The notes beneath the pieces were generated by a model. That model was not told the origin of the DNA and did no database searches. It saw only the letters and a program-made list of their open reading frames with translations. Position numbers and translations under genes: made by a program. Positions 4,509-7,415 of a stretch of 7,415 nt of DNA are shown here, one piece after another. Numbering within the stretch: the stretch's first letter is position 1; each line of letters opens with the position of its first letter. The DNA is from JBDLID01 sp039715055 (GTDB lineage: Bacteria; Desulfobacterota; Desulfobulbia; Desulfobulbales; Desulfocapsaceae): the NCBI GenBank assembly GCA_039715055.1, contig JBDLID010000140.1, positions 1-7,415 on the forward strand, read 5' to 3'.

Positions 4509-7181
4509 ACTTCCTTTGGCCAGGCTTCCGCCCTGCTCAAAATTGACCACCAGTGGAACGTTCAGCTCCATACCATCCTCCATGGCCTGCCGAATTAGCG
4601 GCCTGGCCTTTTCCACCTCGCTCTCCGGCAACTCAAAGACCAGTTCATCATGAATCTGAAGGAGCAGTCGGGTTTTAAGCTCCTGCTCTTTCAGCAGTTT
4701 CTCCACCCTGATCATGGCCAGCTTAATGATGTCTGCGGCGGTTCCCTGGATCGGCGTGTTGATCGCAGTGCGCTCGGCAAACTCCCGCCTGGTCTTGTTG
4801 GATGCATGGATTTCGGGAAGCATCCTTCGCCGACCGTACAGGGTGGTCACATATCCCTGTTCGCGGGCCTGCTCGATGATGTCCGCCATGAACTGTTTCA
4901 CTCCACCGTAGAGTGCAAAATAGCGATCGATAAAGGTCTGGGCCTGTTTGCGACTGATGTCCAGCTGCTTGGCCAGACCAAAGCTGGACATGCCGTAGAC
5001 GATGCCGAAGTTAATCCCCTTGGCCACCCGTCGCATTTCACCGGTGATTAAAAGCGGAGACACAGAAAAAAGCTCGGCAGCGGTACGGCTGTGGATATCA
5101 TCCCCCCTGGCAAACGCCTCCTGCAGTGCCGCATCACCCGAGTAATGGGCAAGAACCCGCAGGTCGATCTGGGAGTAGTCCGCTGAAAGAAAGCACATTC
5201 CCTCCTCGGGGATAAAGGCGCTGCGAATACGGTTGCCCTCCTCGGTGCGGATTGGAATATTCTGCATATTGGGATTACTGGAGGAGAGCCTGCCGGTGGC
5301 GGTCACCGCCTGGTTAAACGAGGTGTGAACCCGGCCTGTCTCTTCATCGATGAGGGTCTGCAGTTTTTCCACATAGGTGGATTGCAGTTTCGCCAGGTTG
5401 CGAAAGCGGATAATCATGGCCGGCAGCTCGTGCTTATCGGCAAGTTTTTCCAGGACCTTCATGTCCGTCGAGTAACCGGTCTTGGTCTTACGACCATGGG
5501 GGAGCTCAAGCTTCTCAAAAAGAATGGTCCCGAGCTGCTTGGGCGACTGGATATTGAAGGTTTCACCGGCAAGGTGATAAATCTCCTCTTCAAGGGTGTT
5601 GAGCCTTGCAGCAAACTCTTTTGAGAGTTTCGAGAGTAGTGGCGCCGACACGGTAATCCCGGCAATCTCCATCTCGGCGAGAATGGCAATCAGCGGACTC
5701 TCCACATCCGTGAACAGCCTCTCCAGTCCCTGGCTGTCGAGCCGTGACTCATACTCCTCCCAGAGCGCAAGGGTGCCGAAAACATCCTCACAGGAATAGC
5801 GGCAGGCCGTTTGCAAATCCACATAGCCAAAGCAGCCATCCTCTTTAGGATCACCGACCACCGCAGTAAATGGTGTCAACTCATAACCAAGCCCCAGGCA
5901 GAGATCATCAAGCTTGTAGGAACGGGCAGTGGGCTCGAGAAGATAGGCAGCGATCATTGTGTCGTAGAGTCTGCCGCCGAGCCTGATTTCGCAATTTTGC
6001 AGGAGTACCGTGTAGTCGTACTTGATGTTGTGGCCCAGCTTGATCAGTTGATCTGATTCAAGAAAGGGCCTCAGGGTCTCAAGTACAGCGGCTCTGTCAA
6101 GTTGCTCATTTACAAGGCTGCCGTTTTCATCGACATGGGCAAGGGGGATATACCAGGCCCGCTCCTTTGAAACACTGAGCGACAGCCCGATGAGTGCTGC
6201 ATGGCGGGCATCAAGTGAGGTTGTCTCGGTATCAACTGCCAGGATTGAAGCACTTCTGAGGCACTTCACAAGCTGCGCCAATTGATCCTCGTCCTGCACG
6301 AGCACAAAGGTGTCCGCTGGTATCTTTTTTCTCTTTTTCTCCTCTGCCAGCAGACTGGAGAATTCAAGCTCTTTGTAAAGGGCCTGCAGCCGCTCCTGAT
6401 CACCTTCACCGAGCCGGTAATCATCCAGCTCGGTGGGAATATCCACATCAATTTTCAAACGGATCAGGTCCCGCGACAGAAAAGCCGCCTGCCGGTTTTC
6501 AATGAGCCGTTCTTTTTGCTTTGAACGCTTCATGGAGTCGATCTGTTCGTAGATCCCCTCCAGATTCTGATGCAGATTAATTAATTTTTCAGCACTCTTG
6601 GGCCCCACCCCCGGCACCCCGGGCACGTTATCGGAGCTGTCGCCGATCAGGGCGTAACAATCAAGGAGCTGATCGGGTCGGACATTATACTTTTCTTTGA
6701 CATAGGAGATATCCATGACCCGGTCTTTCATAGGCTCCCAGACAACCACATCATCACTGACCAGCTGGAGCAGATCCTTGTCACCCGAGATTACGGTGAC
6801 CGAGGCCCCCTTGTCTTTTAACGCCAGGGCTGAGGTGGCAATAAGGTCATCGGCCTCGACTCCTTTCATCTCAAAGGACACCAGGCCAAACGCTGTAACC
6901 AGCTCTTTGATATATGGAATCTGTACAGCAAGATCTTCGGGCATGGGAGGCCGGTTGGCCTTGTACTGGTCATAGAGCTGATGGCGAAAAACAGGGCCTC
7001 TGGCATCAAAGGCGACACAGATATGGCTGGGCTTTTTTTCCTTGAGAATCCGCTGCAGGATCTTGATAAAGCCAAATACGGCATGGGTCGGCATACCCGC
7101 CGAGTTGGAAAGAGGGGTAAATGCATGGTAGGCCCTGTAGATAAAGGCACTGCCGTCAATGAGAAAGACATGCGGTTTCAT
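4506..7181 (-). CDS. polA: DNA polymerase I with 5' nuclease, proofreading and polymerase domains
   Basis: 891 residues, a full-length family A polymerase that removes RNA primers and fills gaps in replication and repair. 5' nuclease domain, about 1-290: Asp9, Asp59, G-V-E-A-D-D at 107-112, G-D-K-D at 133-136, G-D-S-S-D-N-V-P-G-V-P-G-V-G at 180-193, so its metal ligands are kept. 3'-5' exonuclease domain, about 295-490: D-T-E at 317-319, G-H-N-I-K-Y-D at 383-389, Y-S-C-E-D at 462-466; all three exo motifs are intact, unlike in many Gram-positive and Thermus enzymes, so proofreading is expected. Polymerase, about 500-891: motif A from Asp668 (E. coli Asp705), motif B Arg717, Lys721, Phe725, Tyr729, motif C H-D-E at 844-846. 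Odd: motif A reads D-Y-S-Q-I-D, with Asp673 where E. coli has Glu710. The start has a G-run (GGGGGGA) 2 bases upstream, an unusually close and G-only ribosome site. It lies 88 bases after nadA on the same strand. Confidence 0.97.
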   Translation of the reverse strand: MKPHVFLIDGSAFIYRAYHAFTPLSNSAGMPTHAVFGFIKILQRILKEKKPSHICVAFDARGPVFRHQLYDQYKANRPPMPEDLAVQIPYIKELVTAFGLVSFEMKGVEADDLIATSALALKDKGASVTVISGDKDLLQLVSDDVVVWEPMKDRVMDISYVKEKYNVRPDQLLDCYALIGDSSDNVPGVPGVGPKSAEKLINLHQNLEGIYEQIDSMKRSKQKERLIENRQAAFLSRDLIRLKIDVDIPTELDDYRLGEGDQERLQALYKELEFSSLLAEEKKRKKIPADTFVLVQDEDQLAQLVKCLRSASILAVDTETTSLDARHAALIGLSLSVSKERAWYIPLAHVDENGSLVNEQLDRAAVLETLRPFLESDQLIKLGHNIKYDYTVLLQNCEIRLGGRLYDTMIAAYLLEPTARSYKLDDLCLGLGYELTPFTAVVGDPKEDGCFGYVDLQTACRYSCEDVFGTLALWEEYESRLDSQGLERLFTDVESPLIAILAEMEIAGITVSAPLLSKLSKEFAARLNTLEEEIYHLAGETFNIQSPKQLGTILFEKLELPHGRKTKTGYSTDMKVLEKLADKHELPAMIIRFRNLAKLQSTYVEKLQTLIDEETGRVHTSFNQAVTATGRLSSSNPNMQNIPIRTEEGNRIRSAFIPEEGMCFLSADYSQIDLRVLAHYSGDAALQEAFARGDDIHSRTAAELFSVSPLLITGEMRRVAKGINFGIVYGMSSFGLAKQLDISRKQAQTFIDRYFALYGGVKQFMADIIEQAREQGYVTTLYGRRRMLPEIHASNKTRREFAERTAINTPIQGTAADIIKLAMIRVEKLLKEQELKTRLLLQIHDELVFELPESEVEKARPLIRQAMEDGMELNVPLVVNFEQGGSLAKGS

Positions 7182-7217
7182 AATCCCCCCGGTTACCTGT
7201 CAGGATTGATTAAGGCT

Positions 7218-7247
7218 GTGGAGGATCTGCAGTATACATTCCTCCAC
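7218..7247. repeat. Dyad GTGGAGGA-N14-TCCTCCAC in the nadA-polA spacer
   Basis: Perfect 8-bp arms at 7218-7225 and 7240-7247 around a 14-base loop. It starts 22 bases after the nadA stop and ends 36 bases before the polA start codon. There is no T-run after it on either strand, so a classical terminator is unlikely. The loop encloses the candidate -10 box of polA, an arrangement that would suit an operator (inference). In RNA it would form a hairpin in the nadA 3' end. Confidence 0.45.
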
Positions 7248-7260
7248 TCTATAGTATCGA
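7231..7260 (-). promoter_or_regulatory. Candidate sigma70-type promoter for polA
   Basis: Read on the - strand, TCGATA (7255-7260, four of six to TTGACA) is followed after 18 bases by TATACT (7231-7236, five of six to TATAAT). Transcription would start near 7224, giving a leader of about 42 bases before polA. The good -10 box and the correct side of the gene support it; the -35 is weak, and polA may also be read from the nadA promoter. Confidence 0.4.
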
Positions 7261-7269
7261 TTCTGCGGT

Positions 7270-7415
7270 CTATGAAATGGCAAGCATTTGCTCAAGGGCC
7301 ATGGAGGCCTTGGCAGCCGTTTCCTTGTCCACCAGGATCCGGTTAACCAAACGGCCCGCGATAATGGAGTCCAGGAGCCAGAGCAGATTCTCCGGCTGGT
7401 TACAGTGCATGGTGG
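7270..7415 (-). CDS. nadA: Quinolinate synthase A, C-terminal end (5' part outside window)
   Basis: The last 48 codons, ending in TAG at 7272-7270; the frame runs off the right edge. NadA is an iron-sulfur enzyme that condenses iminoaspartate with dihydroxyacetone phosphate to quinolinate in NAD synthesis. The fragment reads T-M-H-C-N, then N-L-L-W-L-L-D, A-G-R-L-V-N-R-I-L-V-D and A-L-E-Q-M-L-A-I-S. This matches the end of the NadA type in which a C-x-C-S-T-M motif with the third cluster cysteine is followed by L-x-W-x-L-E, G-x-V-V-N-x-I-x-V and A-L-x-R-M-L. The cluster cysteine would lie just beyond the window edge. The call rests on this short tail only. polA follows on the same strand. Confidence 0.78.
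   Translation of the reverse strand, partial: TMHCNQPENLLWLLDSIIAGRLVNRILVDKETAAKASMALEQMLAIS

Noticed and set aside
1..7415. Mobile element, CRISPR array, tRNA/rRNA, toxin-antitoxin or defence system
   Set aside because: No direct repeats with spacers, no transposase, integrase or nuclease genes beyond PolA, no tRNA cloverleaf, and no composition shift; every large frame is a housekeeping gene or the zinc-ribbon protein.

Overview
The window is an ordinary-looking bacterial chromosome segment, GC-moderate (roughly mid-50s % by eye), tightly packed and made of housekeeping genes. The protein sequences (a type II hexameric-style citrate synthase, HflK/HflC with deltaproteobacterial-type wording, an orphan thiE coupled to a small zinc-ribbon protein, and nadA followed by polA) suggest a Desulfobacterota/Deltaproteobacteria member, possibly of the Desulfobulbales. 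That placement is inferred from sequence flavour only. There is no rRNA, tRNA, CRISPR array, transposase or phage gene, and no abrupt change of composition.

Layout, left to right. (1) 1-1359, + strand: the 3' end of hflK and the complete hflC, together encoding the membrane-anchored SPFH complex that surrounds and modulates the FtsH protease. A near-perfect bidirectional terminator (1378-1418) closes this operon and also the operon converging on it. (2) 2845-1503, - strand: thiE (thiamine phosphate synthase), translationally coupled by an ATGA overlap to an uncharacterised protein of 215 residues with a Cys/His-rich C-terminal zinc-binding module. (3) 2846-3146: a 301-base divergent intergenic region holding a dyad next to a T-tract, weak promoter candidates and an open frame of doubtful status. 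(4) 3147-4442, + strand: gltA-type citrate synthase with all catalytic residues. (5) 4461-4508: a long hairpin between the convergent gltA and polA, overlapping the polA stop codon. (6) 7181-4506, - strand: full-length polA with intact 5' nuclease, 3'-5' exonuclease and polymerase motifs. (7) 7182-7269: an 88-base spacer with a dyad enclosing a candidate -10 box. (8) 7415-7270, - strand: the last 48 codons of nadA (quinolinate synthase).

The genes do not form one pathway. They are four independent units: membrane-protease control, thiamine synthesis plus an unknown partner, entry to the TCA cycle, and DNA repair/replication beside NAD synthesis. I do not see a novel multi-gene system. The items most worth a second look are the thiE-coupled zinc-ribbon protein, an Asp in place of the usual motif A steric-gate Glu of PolA, partial loss of the E. 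coli-type NADH-site residues in citrate synthase, and the two dyads upstream of thiE and polA.
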